From NCBI GenBank assembly GCA_963932465.1, contig OZ010786.1, positions 274,072,411-274,136,410 on the forward strand: a DNA stretch of 64,000 nt. Reading direction: 5' to 3'. Position 1 is the first letter of the stretch; every line of letters begins with the position of its first letter. The translations under genes were made by a program, and so were the position numbers. Positions 23,571 through 36,313 of this stretch are shown here, piece by piece. Source of the stretch: Maratus speciosus (taxonomy: Eukaryota; Arthropoda; Arachnida; Araneae; Salticidae). The notes below the pieces were generated by a model. It did not search any database. It had not been told where the DNA came from and saw only the letters and a program-made list of their open reading frames with translations.

Positions 23571-23575
23571 AAATA

Positions 23576-23595
23576 TTGGTGCCGTTACAGGGCAT
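23576..23595 (+). promoter_or_regulatory. Primer-binding site
   Basis: TGGTGCCGTTACAG begins at 23577, a few bases after the 5' LTR. TGG pairs with the CCA end of a tRNA, and the position is as expected for minus-strand priming. I cannot name the tRNA with certainty. Confidence 0.6.
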
Positions 23596-26113
23596 TCGCA
23601 AAATTTTTCTGGAACTTTATGGGATGGTGCCTGCCTGTTTATTAGCCTGCTTGCCTGCCTGTTTTTATGAGCCTACCTGATGTTTATTAGTTTGCCTATT
23701 ACGGATGTGAATTTCTAGACGTCTTTTCTACCGGTATTTTTGGAATGTCTATTGCCTCAATAGATGACTGCCTATTATTTATGCGGATCGTGGTCTGTTA
23801 AGTAACTTCCCATTTACCTGACTGCTGTATGAAGTGCCCGTGTTTCCTGTGAATTTATGCTGCCGGACTTTTTCTAATGGATTTCATTATTTTAATAATT
23901 ATGGAGTTATATCCCAGTGGCGAGTGTCATTTATGACTGTTTCAGCTGATTCTTCGGATCAAGATTTTTTTTCACGATGTTCGCCGTAATCTCTCCCGCT
24001 TGTTACAGCCTCTCCTTCCAATGTAGGCTTAGGAAGCTGCGGTAGCCTATTTGTGACTCCTATAGTTCGCCTCCGGGTTACTCTGTTCACCGACTTTGGA
24101 TGAATCAATGCTTTTTATTTCGACTTATTCGTAAATTTATGCAGAAACATACTGAGTCAATTCTCTACTTATGATTCTAAAGTGCTGCAGATTTCCATGT
24201 TTGACGTCGTATTGTTTTCACACTGATTTTACTTTTTTTACTTCCACTTGTGGGTGCTGATATTGCCTTTCTGCAAAAAAAAGTGCATTAAACTATTTTG
24301 TGTTTTGAATTCAAATTCGATATTCAACGTTCATTTTCATTATAATATTATTAACTATTGAATGAAAGCAGTTAAAAGTGTCATAAAAAAGGTACAATAT
24401 AATAATGAATATCAAATATTGATACAGTTACATCGATTATAAAAATGGAAGAGCATAAAAGAAAATATGCATATACATAAACAATTACAGCTTATCATGT
24501 GAGTATGAGAAAAATATTATATGCATTTTATATTTTTATAATTATTAATGCTCAATTTCTATTTTGACTACATGACATTTTTATAAAATGTAGTATTTAA
24601 AATAATACATTAATTTTTAACAATTGTCGTTGATTATGCATTTTTATTTTCTCATGCTCATATTTTGTTTGCATGAATAATAACAGCTGTAAATACTTTT
24701 AGATGTCTTTGAAATTTATCACAGTTTTACAAATACTGTTCACTTTTGGCTCGAATAAGTATCACAAAGGTCAAGACAATCGATTTTTAAAAATTTAGAA
24801 TAAGTATTTTAGAATAAGTACTAATTTAGAATAAGTGTTTTATGGATCGCATTCTTTTGGATTTTTTTTATGTTTTTTTTTTCTTCTTCTTCTTAAAAAA
24901 AAGTTTTTATCATTTCTCTCATTTTATTTAATGATTATATATTTTGTTTATTTTTTTAGTGCAGTTCCTTTTGAAGTATTATAAATTGACAGTTATATAG
25001 ATATATATTTATTTATCTTATATTTTATATTATGACTTTCATTTAAAAAAATTTTAGGTAAGTTAATGGTCCATCTAAAATATTTTTGTTTCCAAGTAAA
25101 TAATAAAACAGGGTGCTGCCAGTTTCAAACTATTTTTTTTTTTGGACAGGAAGTCTTATTTAAAAAAAACAATATATAGAGAGATAAAGATGAATACTGG
25201 TAATGAATAAAGATTTTATTTATTATTGACATTATTTTCATTTTGAGGGATATAAAATTTTACCAGTTGAATCGAATCTCTATTTATATAAATGGTTCTC
25301 AGTTTAAAGGTAAGTTATGTTTTAATGTGTTTGTACAGTACTATTAAGGAAGTATTTTTATCTCTGCTTAAAAGTAGCCATGATTTTACTTGAATAATTA
25401 AATCTAGCTAGATATTCAATATGTTTAAAGTAGAGTGCACATTGATTATATCTATTCAAGTGAAACTATTTTTCACAGTGCATTATACTATAGCGAGAAT
25501 ATGAAATAATTTTTCTTGTCCTTTTATTATAGACACAAAAAGAAAGAAGATTTGTTTAAAAAAGATATAATATTTAAAAGTTTTGCATGCATGTTTATTT
25601 TCCGCCAATAACTATAGCCTTATAAGAACTTTCATTTTAGGTTATTTAGGTAAACGAAAATCTTTTGATAATTTTCTTGATGCATTATAGTATTTCTTAT
25701 GCATTTGATACAGAAGATAAACAATACGATTTGAGAAAAAAATTGGGTCAATTGAATTGACTATTTTTTCCCCTTTCAATTTAATTTTAAAACCCTTTTA
25801 TGCATATAATTGCAATGTTTGTTGTTCCTATATGCAGTCACTAAAAATTATTCCGTTACAGAGAGTGCAGTTTTCCGATATTTAAATAACTATTTAGAAG
25901 TTTTTTTTTACATGCATTATAATGGTTTTTAACTGTGGAGTATAATACTTATTAGTTTATGGCTATATCTTTAACATTTAAAATTTTTAATATTCACTTC
26001 AAAAAAAAATCTCACATTTGACTACTATTTATTATATTGCATTTAGATAGGTTCATATTTTTGGAATTATCAGTTAGGGTACTTGTGTATTTGTTTTTGT
26101 ATTTTATAATTCA
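23596..26113 (+). other. Leader of the LTR element, non-coding
   Basis: 23600-24260 is GC-richer, with repeated GCCTGCCTG and TTTATTAG words. 24260-26113 is strongly AT-rich. No coding frame is seen. A pyrimidine-rich stretch ending TTTTTGTATTTTATAATTCAG at 26114 looks like a splice acceptor just before the Gag start, so the AT-rich part could be an intron of the element's transcript; a donor is not identified. Confidence 0.4.
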
Positions 26114-26119
26114 GGATAT

Positions 26120-27300
26120 ATGATGGGTAAGAGAAAGCCACACAAATTGACACAAGAGCCCTCTGCTGTATTTAATTTTCAGTTAAAACCTAATGCACAA
26201 CAGGTAATGTTTTCAAAAACTAACATTGATTCTGAAACAACTGGTTTGGATTCTAATCCTTTTAAGTTTTCATTTTTAAGTAGTTTAAGTGAAACTATTA
26301 ACAGATATTCTAAAACTATTGTTACAGATGTTCAGGCATTTATTGACCCTATTTTAAATGAGGCTAATCCTGAACTCGTTCAGAAGTTTAATTCTTATCA
26401 AAAAGAAATTGAATTTAAATTTAATATTTTAAATGATTTGATGGGTAGTGTTCAATCAGAGTGGAATGTTTTACAAAAAGGTAATGACGATTTACAAAGA
26501 GTAAATAAGCTGTTATTTGAAAAGGTAAGGACACTTACCTCGTCCAAACAGTCTACGCATAATGACATAGCTGTTCAATGCGACATTGATGGACCTAACT
26601 TGGATGAACCACTTAATATAATTAAAGTTAAAGATAAGAAATTTAATTCTAATGTTAAAAACTCGTCTTCCAAAATTTTAGATAATGCTAAAACTCAAAC
26701 AGACACAGATTCTGGTACAACTATTTCTGACTTCTCAAAAAATAAAAATCTTAATTTTATTTCAGTACCTGATTACATTTTAAAGTTTTGTGAGAACAAA
26801 ACTCCAGATAGGGATTTTTCTGACTGCACAAAAAATAATTTTATTGGGTGTTGATGATAATATAGGTGTGCCAGATATTATGATAGCTATAAATGAAATG
26901 ATTGGCAACACCATTCCTGCCATTCACTTTGGAAGAAAACATAAATTAAGACAAGGTTTAAAATACAATTGGACTATTAGTGTTACATCATGGATTGCTA
27001 ATTCCTTAATTCAACATGGTAAATTAAATATTAATTCTATTGATTACACTGTCAGGCCATTTATTAATATAAAACGTTGCTTCCATTGCCAACGGCTAGG
27101 CCATCTGGCAAAAGTTTATGTATATGATTTGGCATGTGCTAATTGCGGTGAATCTCACACTTCAGTTAATTGTAAAAATATTTCAAGATGTATTAACTGC
27201 ATCGCACATAACCGTACTTACAAGAAGTCTTTAGACATAAATCACTCTGCTTTTTCTCCTTTTTGTGATACATTTAGATTTTATTTTAAGCAAAAACAGT
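26120..27300 (+). pseudogene. LINE-like Gag/ORF1 protein with zinc knuckles, frameshifted
   Basis: Nucleic-acid-binding structural protein of the type encoded by ORF1 of I/Jockey/R1-like non-LTR elements. From ATG at 26120 the first ~240 codons hold a charged, partly coiled-coil region, then a +1 frame change near 26830-26860 leads to the second part. That part carries the domain before the knuckles (W..SVTSWIANSLIQHGKL) and then knuckles starting RCFHCQRLGHLAK at about 27076 and ACANCGESHTSVNC at about 27133, and RCINC..HN. The first knuckle ends in Tyr where Cys is usual (AKVY); the second, CX2CX3HX4C, is intact. INHSAFSPFC follows, as in LINE ORF1 tails. No ORF2 follows. The last ~20 codons run into T-rich non-coding DNA. 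Confidence 0.7.
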
Positions 27301-30099
27301 TTTTTTTTTCAACGTACAACATAACTTATACATACATCCTCCTTTCAGGCATGCTAGTGCAAGGTTAATTCTTATTCATTAATTTACACATTTTGTTACT
27401 TAACTTTATGCGATACATGGCTTTCTTCGCTCCCTTCGACCGTGAATGTTTACATTGTTCGCATGCGTTTATTCATAAAATAAACGTAAACGATTAATAG
27501 GTTTTTTTTTTTTCTCATACATTTTTCTTACACAAATATATTTGTTTTCCTAGGATATACAAATTTTGAAACATTGCTATTTAAAGATTGATTAATGTCA
27601 ATTATTTCATGGTCTGTGTTCTTCGTGCAATACACTTGTCTCGGATTTTCTTTCATTCAACTGTTTCAGGTCGACAGGAATAGATGAATGATTCCAAATT
27701 TCACATTTTTGATTTACTGTTAGTTTTCTTCTGGTGGTTAAGCCCTAATTGCCAGTAAGACTTCAGCGGTGGATCTCAAATGTTTTTCCTTTATTTTCTG
27801 TCTACTTTTCTTGCTTTCCTTTCTGATGTACATATTTTTTAAAAAAAAATCACATATAGGTATACTTAGTTACTTTTTTATTATTTTAGATTACATTTTC
27901 ATACTTACTTTGCATTGCGGTCACCATGATTTCAAAAAAAGATTACGTCTTTTTGGTCATAACTTGGTGTAGATATTCTGTTTCTTTGTAGGTCTTTCTG
28001 ATCATCAATTGCACTTTCTTTTTTACACGCAGTGTTTATGCGAATGTTCATTGGTTTACCAATATTACAACGTTGAGTTTTCTTACAAAGGTTTTTCTCT
28101 TTTGGTGTACTTCTGGATTTTTGCAAATGACCCTCACTCACAAAAACTTCGCTTGGCATGCAGCATGTACAAAATATTTTTTTACAAAAGGTTTCTACAA
28201 TGGTTTCTACATCGTTTTACAGTGGTTTTTCTTACAAAGGTATATTTTTGTAGCATGCTGTTCAGATGAAGTTACTTACAAACATATTAATTACATGTGC
28301 AGTTGTTTGGTTAGTGGTCCTCAGTGCAGTTTTTGGAATATTTTATGTCATTTGTTTAGAATACATTGGTCGTTTCTTTTAAATTTTCATTAGTTATGAA
28401 TGATTCAATACAGCTCAAGTTGCTTCCTTCCCACTTGCACTAGTGTTACCAATTATTCCATGTTTTCCTGTTTACACATGCAAATTTCATTACATTTTGG
28501 CATAATTCAGATAGATATATACACTTTTCTGCATAACATATGTTGATGTTTATGTATGATTTACATTTGCTTCTTCAAATTTCTTTACTTTCAATTGGGT
28601 ACGCATGATATACAGTAGTACTTCACGCCGCATACGCGACCATTAATAGTTTGTTTTTCAGTTATTGTATACTTATACACATACTATCTGTATTGTCATT
28701 ATACCTAAGGAGCATAATGCTTCTTTATTTAAATTTCTATCAAAGTGCAAATTTTTTATTACATCTGCCAAAATTCACACTTTTTTTTTCACCTTTAACG
28801 CAATATTCGTTCTCTTATAATTTGTACGAGGTATTTACACGTTTGCTCATGACACTTTCAAAAAGCTTACACTCCAGTCAATTTTATACACACCAGTAAA
28901 CGGTACACGCCAGTCAAGACGATAAAGAAAAAATTGCATACCTATCAATGTTTTCACACTACTTTTCAGTGAAGGTATATTCTCAATTTTTATAAGCAAA
29001 GACACTGTTATACTCCTGCTTAAAGGTCATTGCAAGTCTTTCATTGGTGTTTATACCAACCGTGCATTCTATTGAGATTATTTATCGGTTTACATATTAC
29101 TTTTTTCTTTTTTCACACATGTCTAGCATCTTTTACACTTTCTACGTAAATGTTCAGTGTCTTCCATTTATCAGTAACTGTTTTCAGTAAAGGTATTTTA
29201 TGGGTGATACCGAATAATATTTTATGTGGATTTTTTTTTCTTAGTTTACATAACAATACTGTTTTGATAGTCAAGATAATTCAATGTCTTCTCCAAATTG
29301 TAAATTTCATGTTCAAAATTTTAATGTTTCAGGTCTTAAAAAAAATACATTTTAATAAATATACACACAACAACACAGTTGTCACGTGAATTAAATGGCT
29401 TATGGCAGTGTTTCAGCTAATTTTTTTCATATCCTGATTATATAGCATTTCTTGGACTGTCACCTTATGTACACGTTTGTTTAAAATCAATGTTGTGAGA
29501 CAAAAAAAACCAGGAAGATATAAATTAAAAAATATATATGTTTTTACTCATTATTATGGACATTATTTCAGAATCCTTCGTTATTTGTATTATGTTTTTG
29601 TTTATCTGTGTTTAATATTATGTGTTTAGTTGCATTATATTACTCGAGTATTTTATTATAATTATAGTATTGGTCAATACACATATTTAATGTTTATTAT
29701 GAGAAACATTTTTGAATTTATTGCCAGTTGGCAACTGACCTGTGGACTTAGGCCTAATGTTTGTTTTATTTGAATGTGCACATTTTTGATACAGGTCATC
29801 GTCTGAATATGGCGAATTGAAAAGTGATCACAAATTTTATTGATGTTGCTGCAGCTGTTTCTAAATAGAAACAATATATAATGTCATCTGTATTTGACAA
29901 AATTTATGGTACCAATATATTTATATCATGATATACTTTTATTTTAGGATGGTTGCCTACTTAGAGAGAAGTTCAATTGCTGTTGCTTTAATTTGAACAT
30001 ATCGGATTTCGTTTGCATGACTGCCCTATACATAATGTACCCCTAAGAGCATATGAAAATTGATTTCACGCCCTTTATGTACATTCTTTTCGTTGATTG
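27301..30099 (+). other. 3' part of the LTR element, no pol gene seen
   Basis: About 2.8 kb of T-rich sequence with recurrent TTTACAC, TTCTTACAAAGG and TTTTCAGT.AAGGTAT words, the last at about 28966 and 29184. The frames here (66-106 codons) are short and unrelated to any retroviral enzyme I know. A decayed or captured sequence cannot be excluded. Confidence 0.5.
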
Positions 30100-30108
30100 A
30101 AGGGGAGA
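30100..30108 (+). promoter_or_regulatory. Polypurine tract
   Basis: AAGGGGAGA, four bases (TATA) before the 3' LTR start, is the expected primer for plus-strand DNA synthesis of an LTR element. Confidence 0.65.
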
Positions 30109-30112
30109 TATA

Positions 30113-30966
30113 TGTGATGTGGAATCACATATATGTTTCTTAAATTATTCCTTTCTCTAAATTTCAGTTAAAACTAATCTTTAATTACTCATTCATTTTA
30201 TCCTAACCTTTATTTCAGTTCCCATTGTAACTTTCCTCCAAAAGAAAAGAAAGAAAAGAAATTTAACAGATGCCTTTACCACTAAATCGGCTCTCGCATT
30301 CATAAAATTCATTTAGATGATTATTCACGCTGACTAGATAAAAAAAAGAATAAAGATCGACTTTGCTTTCGGCCAGTAGAAATAACTCTTTGATCTCTGC
30401 TTAATTTTTGAGTATGACTTCCTTGTTAAATCATAAACATTTCCAGAAAATGCGGTCTGTATTGTTTTTAACGCTATGTTCTCAAAACTTTCCTCTTAAC
30501 GTACAAATTGGCGTTCGAATTCTTTTTGGCTTATTTTTTAGGACTGCTATGCTGGTGGCCCTGCCACACAATTCAAAATTCACCTCATTGTCCAAAGGTA
30601 ACAGATAAATTTTCTCATATGACATCATTCATTTTTCATGTGCTCTTTTCGCCAATTGTTTGATGCCAACGTGTATATTACAGAATAATTGGCAATTGCT
30701 CCCTGGCACTTCATGAACTCAGTCATGTAAAAAAAATCGTCTTTAGAAATTCTATCAGGCACCATCCCCATCCATTTCTGTATGAAAATGCTTTAATTTT
30801 ATATAGTTACTCCAAATAAACAGATTTCCTAAAAAACAATTTAAAAGCATTATTTCTACACTGATCACAGCCTACAGCTATTTATAGACTCCAGCGAATG
30901 CAAAGAAACTGAACCTGGTAATAATTTACGATCTCCAAATATTTTAAAGTGCGGATCTCTACTACA
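30113..30966 (+). repeat. 3' LTR (854 bp)
   Basis: Partner of the 5' LTR, longer by exactly 9 bases because of an extra AAAGAAAAG unit near 30240-30262. One further substitution was noted. Ends CTACTACA, then the second GGCAA target copy. Confidence 0.9.
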
Positions 30967-32575
30967 GGCAAGAATGCTGCGATATGACATCAATGTTACT
31001 ATCGAAATTAGTAAATTATGAGCTATGGTTTCATGGTCCTGAATAGCTAAGACAGCCATGGAATAAACCTTCTAATGAATCATTTGAAGGTTAGGCTATA
31101 CAAGAGATTATCCTAAAGGAAGAAAAAAAAAATTGTGTTGTAAATATTTCTAAATCTAGAGTTTTCAAATCCCACAAAGAGAATTCTGAAAATAGTCCAA
31201 CACTAGTGTTTCCGTGATGAAATATTCATTTAAGTCATCACAAATCTTTAAAATCTTAAGTAAGCTTTTGTCTTTAAACCCATTCCTGGACTATAATTGT
31301 ATTTTGCGTGTTGGTAGAAAATTGAGGCATGCTAATGTCTCAGAAAGTCAGAAACACCCAATACTATTGCCTAAGACACATCATATAACTGCATTAATTA
31401 TCAAGCATTATCATATAATTTATTTACATGCTGGTCCACAGCTTCTTTTAGCTGTTCTTCAAACCAGTTTCTGGATTCCAAGTGGTCAAGATGCAATAAG
31501 AAAAATAGTGAGGAACAGTAAATTGTTTTCTTGCTTTACCATCTATTGGCGCTCAAATAATGGGAGATGTTCCAGCCATACGTGTTGTGCCAAGTCCTCC
31601 ATTCTCAATGACTGGAGTTGATTATGGCGGCCTACTTATGTGTAAAGAAAGAAGTCATAGAAATATCAAGTCATTTAAGAGTTATATAGCTATTTATATT
31701 TGTTTTTCAACTCATGCGATTCATCTTGAATTGGTTTCAGATTTGTCAGCTTCCACATTTTTGGCTGCTCTGAAAAGATTTGTTGCCCATAGAGGTAAGC
31801 CAGCTGAGTAAGTCAGTGATTGTGCAACAAATTTCAAGGATGCAAGTAAGGAATTGCATGAGTTATACAATTCCATATCCTCCATTAGTAAGGATTAAAC
31901 ATGGCAGAATTATAAGGCTAATGAAGGTATCATCTGGAAATTAAATCCTCCTTCTGCTCCACATTTTGGTAGGCTGTGGGAGGCTAACATAAAATCTGCG
32001 AAATGTCCTCTACGTAGAACAATGGGAAATTCACTATTTACAATTGAAGAATTCTCTACATTATTATCACAAATTGAAGCCTGTTTGAACTCAAGACCTT
32101 TATGTCCACTGTCAAATGATCCGAATGATCTACAAGTCCTGACACCAGGTCATTTTTTGACTGGTGCACTCTTCCCTTAACAGCTATTTCAAAACTTGAT
32201 GTTTCTGAAATTCTACTTTCTAGACTTCGTCGTTGGCAATTAACACAGAGAGTATTCCAGCACTTCTGGAATCGATGCAATGGAGAGTATTTGTCTCAAC
32301 TCCAGCAATGTCCCAAGTGGCTGCATTCGACAGCAAATTTAAATGTCAGCAATTTAGTGCCCATTAAGAATGAACTTCCCCCCCCCCTCTTCAGTGGAAG
32401 CCGGAGAGAATTATACAAACATTTCCAGGCAGTGATGATCATATGAGAGTCGCCATAGTAAGAACCGCTACCGGAAATTTTAAACGAGCTATTCATAAAC
32501 TTTGTCCTCTGCCATTTAATTAACAGTAGGCATAAAACTCTTTTATTTTTAACCCTTAGAGGTTTCAAAGCCAGG
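30967..32575 (+). pseudogene. BEL/Pao pol C-terminal half (connection and integrase), decayed
   Basis: Remains of the integrase part of a BEL/Pao retrotransposon polyprotein. In order: a degraded NPAD-type motif then LLSKLVNYELWFHGPE (about 30973-31050); RVGRKLRH and HPILLPKTHHIT; HYHIIYLHAGPQLLLA, the zinc-binding HHCC region, at 31310-31460; TGVDYGGLL with the first integrase Asp (31610-31635); FSTHAIHLELVSDLSASTFL and RFVAHRGKPAE (31705-31808); then SDCATNF where the family has SDNGTNF, followed by KELHELYN; HFGRLWEANIKSAK (31963-32004); EACLNSRPL (32077) and LTPGHFLTG (32138). Stops and frame changes are frequent (for example 31809-31811). The end, HKLCPLPFN, is typical of the family's C-terminus. 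The upstream reverse transcriptase is not found. Confidence 0.85.
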
Positions 32576-34560
32576 GGTATATGTTAGATATTAATTTTAT
32601 CATCTGCAATGCTGTTGTTGTCTGCCAAAGCTGAGTGCTAGCAATTTTTTATGTAAGTTTATTTTTCAGAAAATGGCAACATTCTATATCATTTACATGT
32701 TTTTATTCGATTCTAGAAAGAGTTGTGAATCCACGAAGGTTTAATTAAAGTGTGATACAGTTCACTTTTATCTTTAATATGTGTTTTGAGTTATCATGAG
32801 TCTGTATTTTATTTAATTACAACCAGCACGCTAACATTTACTCTGGAAGGCAGCATTAGTAAGCATGGAATCAACATTGTGTTTTATTTTAATGTGATCA
32901 CCATTTATAATAGATGTGCACCGATTGGTTAATATTATGTATCTAGTGCAACTTACAGAAATGAAAATTTAGCAATTAACATTTCTTGGCTTACATGAAT
33001 TGTTGCATTTCATCTTTCTTAGACAAATTATGTTACTGTAAACTAATTTGTGATATAAATCAAAAATATTATTGATGTATCCATTATTTACCTTAGCTAG
33101 AGCATAATTACATGAATAAATTCAGAATTAATTTGATCAAATTTTACTAAAAGGTGTTTAGTACATTGTTAAATATATGAAATTTATAAAATATAAAATA
33201 AAAAAATTGTATGTCTAAGACCATAACTTGAACTAATTCAAGTCTCATCTTAATGAATGTATCACCAGGATTCTCGCTGCCGCTTGCCATTGCGCCAAAT
33301 CGCGACAAAATGCTTCATTTGGCGAGTAAACAAATAATCATACTTGCCAAATTGTAAGTGCTTAATTTCTGCTCTTTTTGTGTGCGTGTGTGTGTGTGTG
33401 TGTGTGTCTTTGCCAATATAGTCGAGATCTTTATCCATTTTGCTGAATGACTGATGTCGCTTTAAATGTTCAATCACACCATCCCATTAACAATGCTCTA
33501 TTTATAGAAATACTGACTCAGCACAAATTCAGTTTAGTAACAGTCAAAGGTGTTGGGTATATATATTGTATATCCCTGTATACAACTCCCAGGTATTCTA
33601 GTCTTATCACCTTATAACCTGTTAGTTTGACAAAATCACTTCTCTTTATTTTTACCATGAGCCTAAGTCTTTATAAGTTTATACGTATAATTCAAAGTCT
33701 AAAGTATAGCTCAAAGTATTCTTTTTAAAGTGCCTTTAGATTTTTCTTACTTAGTTTAATTATTCAAATACCTTTTTCTTTTCCACCTGCTTTTCATCTC
33801 AATCACCTGTTTACTTTTGACTTTCGGTATCACGTTTTTAGCGAATAACGACACCATATCTGTTTTCCTCCAGCTTTCCATCCTCATGCTACGGCCTTGT
33901 TGTCATACAGTAATCTGGGAAAAGCTGACAACTGACAACAGAGGGCGTTGCCTGTACATCGTCTTTTGCATTTCCCCCTCGTGACAGTCACGGCGCATTG
34001 GAGATCTTTCCAGATGCCAACGACATCTTGAGCGGTTGGGATGGAGAGTGCACAGTTGATTAGCTTGGTGATTGGCATGCAGTATTTATATCGTGAGCAG
34101 CCGCATGTTCATCAGTTTCGTTCATTGTTTCTCATGTGATAGCTGGCCATGAATGTCAGCGTGTTATCAACTGCTTATAGTTTTTGTTTTTCAAGAAGTG
34201 TTTTTATATATAGTATTTTTCCGAGTAAATATTCTTTAAGGAACTACTTCACCTTTTTGTCAAGTTGCATTTATCTAGTGGTAATGTGCTGCAATACTAA
34301 TGTCAACAAAGACGTGAATATGGAAAGAAGATTTTTAAAGTGGTTTTGTCTTTAAAATATTTCACAGCCGTTTACTTAAATAACACATGTTCATATCCTG
34401 TTCTTCATTAGTGGTATTGTACTTGGTTTAATGTTTAATTACTTTGAAGTTGTCTTTCCTCCCTTTTTCATTTAGAATGAAGAAAGTTTGTTTTTGTTTT
34501 TCCAATTCCTTTTTCCTACTTATAAGGTCACACATATCATTAGGTTAGATGTTACTGGAC
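32560..34560 (+). other. Possible start of BEL/Pao 3' LTR and downstream DNA
   Basis: Right after the pol remnant, AAGCCAGGGGTATATGTTAG (32569-32588) looks like a purine-rich tract followed by a TGTTA LTR start, as in BEL/Pao elements. No second copy of this LTR was found in the window, so its right end is unknown. A (TG)n run lies at 33380-33407, and 33275-33330 is GC-richer with a CGCCAAAT/ATTTGGCG hairpin. No host gene is seen. Confidence 0.4.
34080..34120 (+). promoter_or_regulatory. TATA plus initiator-like promoter
   Basis: TATTTATAT at 34083 is followed about 30 bases later by TTCATCAGTTTCGTTC, which contains the arthropod initiator TCAGTT. The GC-richer context differs from the surroundings. 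It could be the promoter of a retroelement LTR. No coding region follows closely, so this is weak. Confidence 0.3.
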
Positions 34561-34620
34561 TTCACTTTTTTCAAAGGTTTGGGTGAAGTTCCTGTACGTA
34601 TGCACCAGGATATGTTTGAT

Positions 34621-34804
34621 ACTTGCTTGGATACCAACCAACGATGTTTTATTGCCGGTTTTCGCGTCTAATGTCGAAGGTTTTTCCTTGTTGCAGGTTA
34701 GGAAATGGAACTGTGTTACACTTGCTTGGTTATTAACAATACTTTATTGCTGGTTTTTCGCGTCTAGTGTTGGTGGTGTTCCATGATGCAAGGTATGTAA
34801 TGGA
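34621..34804 (+). repeat. 99-bp tandem duplication
   Basis: ACTTGCTTGG at 34621 recurs at 34720, followed both times by a TTTTATTGC.GG/TTTATTGCTGG block, TTTTCGCGTCTA.TGT and a TGCA.G.TA.GTAATGGAA-like end. Two diverged copies; the open frame through both is incidental. Confidence 0.55.
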
Positions 34805-35337
34805 AATTGAATTTAATATCATTTGGAAATGAATTGCTTGGAGAGTGAAGGAGGGGGAAATCAATTTGAACATTAAAGTTTCGGTATGATCCATGTCAAT
34901 TCAGGCAGCCAAAGAAAAAATCTTACCTTCATAGTCTCCCCAACAAACACTGAACTTTCGGGCCACTGATGGTTTCGTTAGCCTTGGCCGAAAGTGTTCG
35001 ATGGAGGCCCGTTATCAATGAAAGTTACGGCTCCATAAAAAAAGTGTCACGCTGGACACAATAAGGCCGCAAGAAAATTGGCCGTAAGTACAAGAAGTTG
35101 CCCACAATCGTGCCACTAACTTTTCAGTAAAAGTGTTAGATAGCCTTAAACTGCCCACAATTATTATTTTACTAGCCATTAAAAATGAAAGCTAACCAGA
35201 AGCTAGCCTTTGTCCTACCATTTGTGGTTGTAATGAATTAAATTTAGCCCGAACCTGCCCATAAAAAAGCCTATTATGGTTATTTAAAATGTAATCACTA
35301 GCCACGGTTGTGCCATAATGATTGTTTAGGTATAAAT

Positions 35338-35812
35338 CAAAATTTATTCTATAAAAGAAAATACCTTTTTAGCAGGCTAATTAAATGATAAAATATATTT
35401 GCAGGATTAAAAAAATCTTATAATTATTTAGGTACGCTTTTCAAGAAATTCAAATTCTTTCACTTTGAACTTTTTCAAAAAAAATTCCAAAACACAATAC
35501 TTCACATAATGCATTCATTTTTTTTTGTTTATTTATTCACTTACATATTTACAAAATTTATATGCAATGCATATTTAAATTGTTGCATTTCATAAAAATT
35601 TATAAAGTATATAATTGAAGAAATAACTAATCAATTAATTCATTACCAAATATTGTATTTTGAGCATTTTTGAAAAAGTTCAAGTTAAAGTAACTTGATT
35701 TTCTTGATAAGTATATCTAAACAATTATAAGATTTTTTTTTTAACCTGCCAAAACATTTTATCATTCAATTAACCTTTTTAAAAGTATTTTATTTTAAAG
35801 AATAAATTTCGA
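35338..35812. repeat. Inverted repeat inside the 3.7-kb element
   Basis: ATTCTATAAAAGAAAATACC and ATCTTATAATTATTTAGGTA (35345-35435) are mirrored by 35695-35812, and TTTGAACTTTTTCAAAAA by TTTTTGAAAAAGTTCAAG at 35668. Arms of about 140-200 bp around an AT-rich loop with ATGCAATGCAT. Confidence 0.55.
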
Positions 35813-36313
35813 ATTTATGCTTAAATAATTTACATGATTTTAACATAGTTTATTATATATTTTATATTCAAATGTGACATGTTTGTGATATTCTTTTTAC
35901 TTAGATTTTCACTATATTTTACACAGGTTAGTTGGTAAATCTATTAGATTATGCTTATTCATCAAAGTTTTATTAAATCATTATAATCTAAATTTTTGCA
36001 TCATTTCTGATCATTTTTCATTCAAATATTATATAATAATAAGTTTAAATCTTTATGTAGTAATCGAATGACAGTATAATATTCCTCATATATTTTTAAA
36101 TTTTGCTTTTATGAGATAATATTTAGATATTTCTCTTGCAGTTTAATAGCCAAACATTAGAAAAAAATATATTATCAACTTTTTCAAAATCCTTGAAAAT
36201 TATTTATAATTATTAGAAATGTAAATAATAGTTTAATACTGATTTAAAAAATATATTAAATTAATCTTGATATTTCTAAATTTCATTAAAATTTTAGTTA
36301 ATCAAATTTTTTC

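Larger units (their letters stand above)
22726..30966 (+). mobile_element. Young, pol-less LTR retrotransposon
   Basis: An 8,241-bp element bounded by near-identical LTRs that start TG and end CA and are flanked by the 5-bp duplication GGCAA (22721-22725 and 30967-30971). It has a tRNA-type primer site after the 5' LTR and a purine tract before the 3' LTR. Inside, only a LINE-like Gag ORF (26120-27300) is recognisable; no protease, reverse transcriptase, RNase H or integrase is visible. It looks like a non-autonomous element moved by another element's enzymes. It inserted into an older BEL/Pao pol gene. Confidence 0.88.

Noticed and set aside
27769..29389. Run of short hydrophobic plus-strand frames in the LTR element, considered as env or pol remains
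   Set aside because: Composition is T-rich, which alone gives Phe/Leu/Ile-rich frames. No RT, protease, integrase or envelope motif is seen.
34080..34360. Host gene start after the TATA/initiator pair
   Set aside because: The only frame (34149, 68 codons) lacks a donor or recognisable protein; retroelement LTR promoter is the simpler reading.
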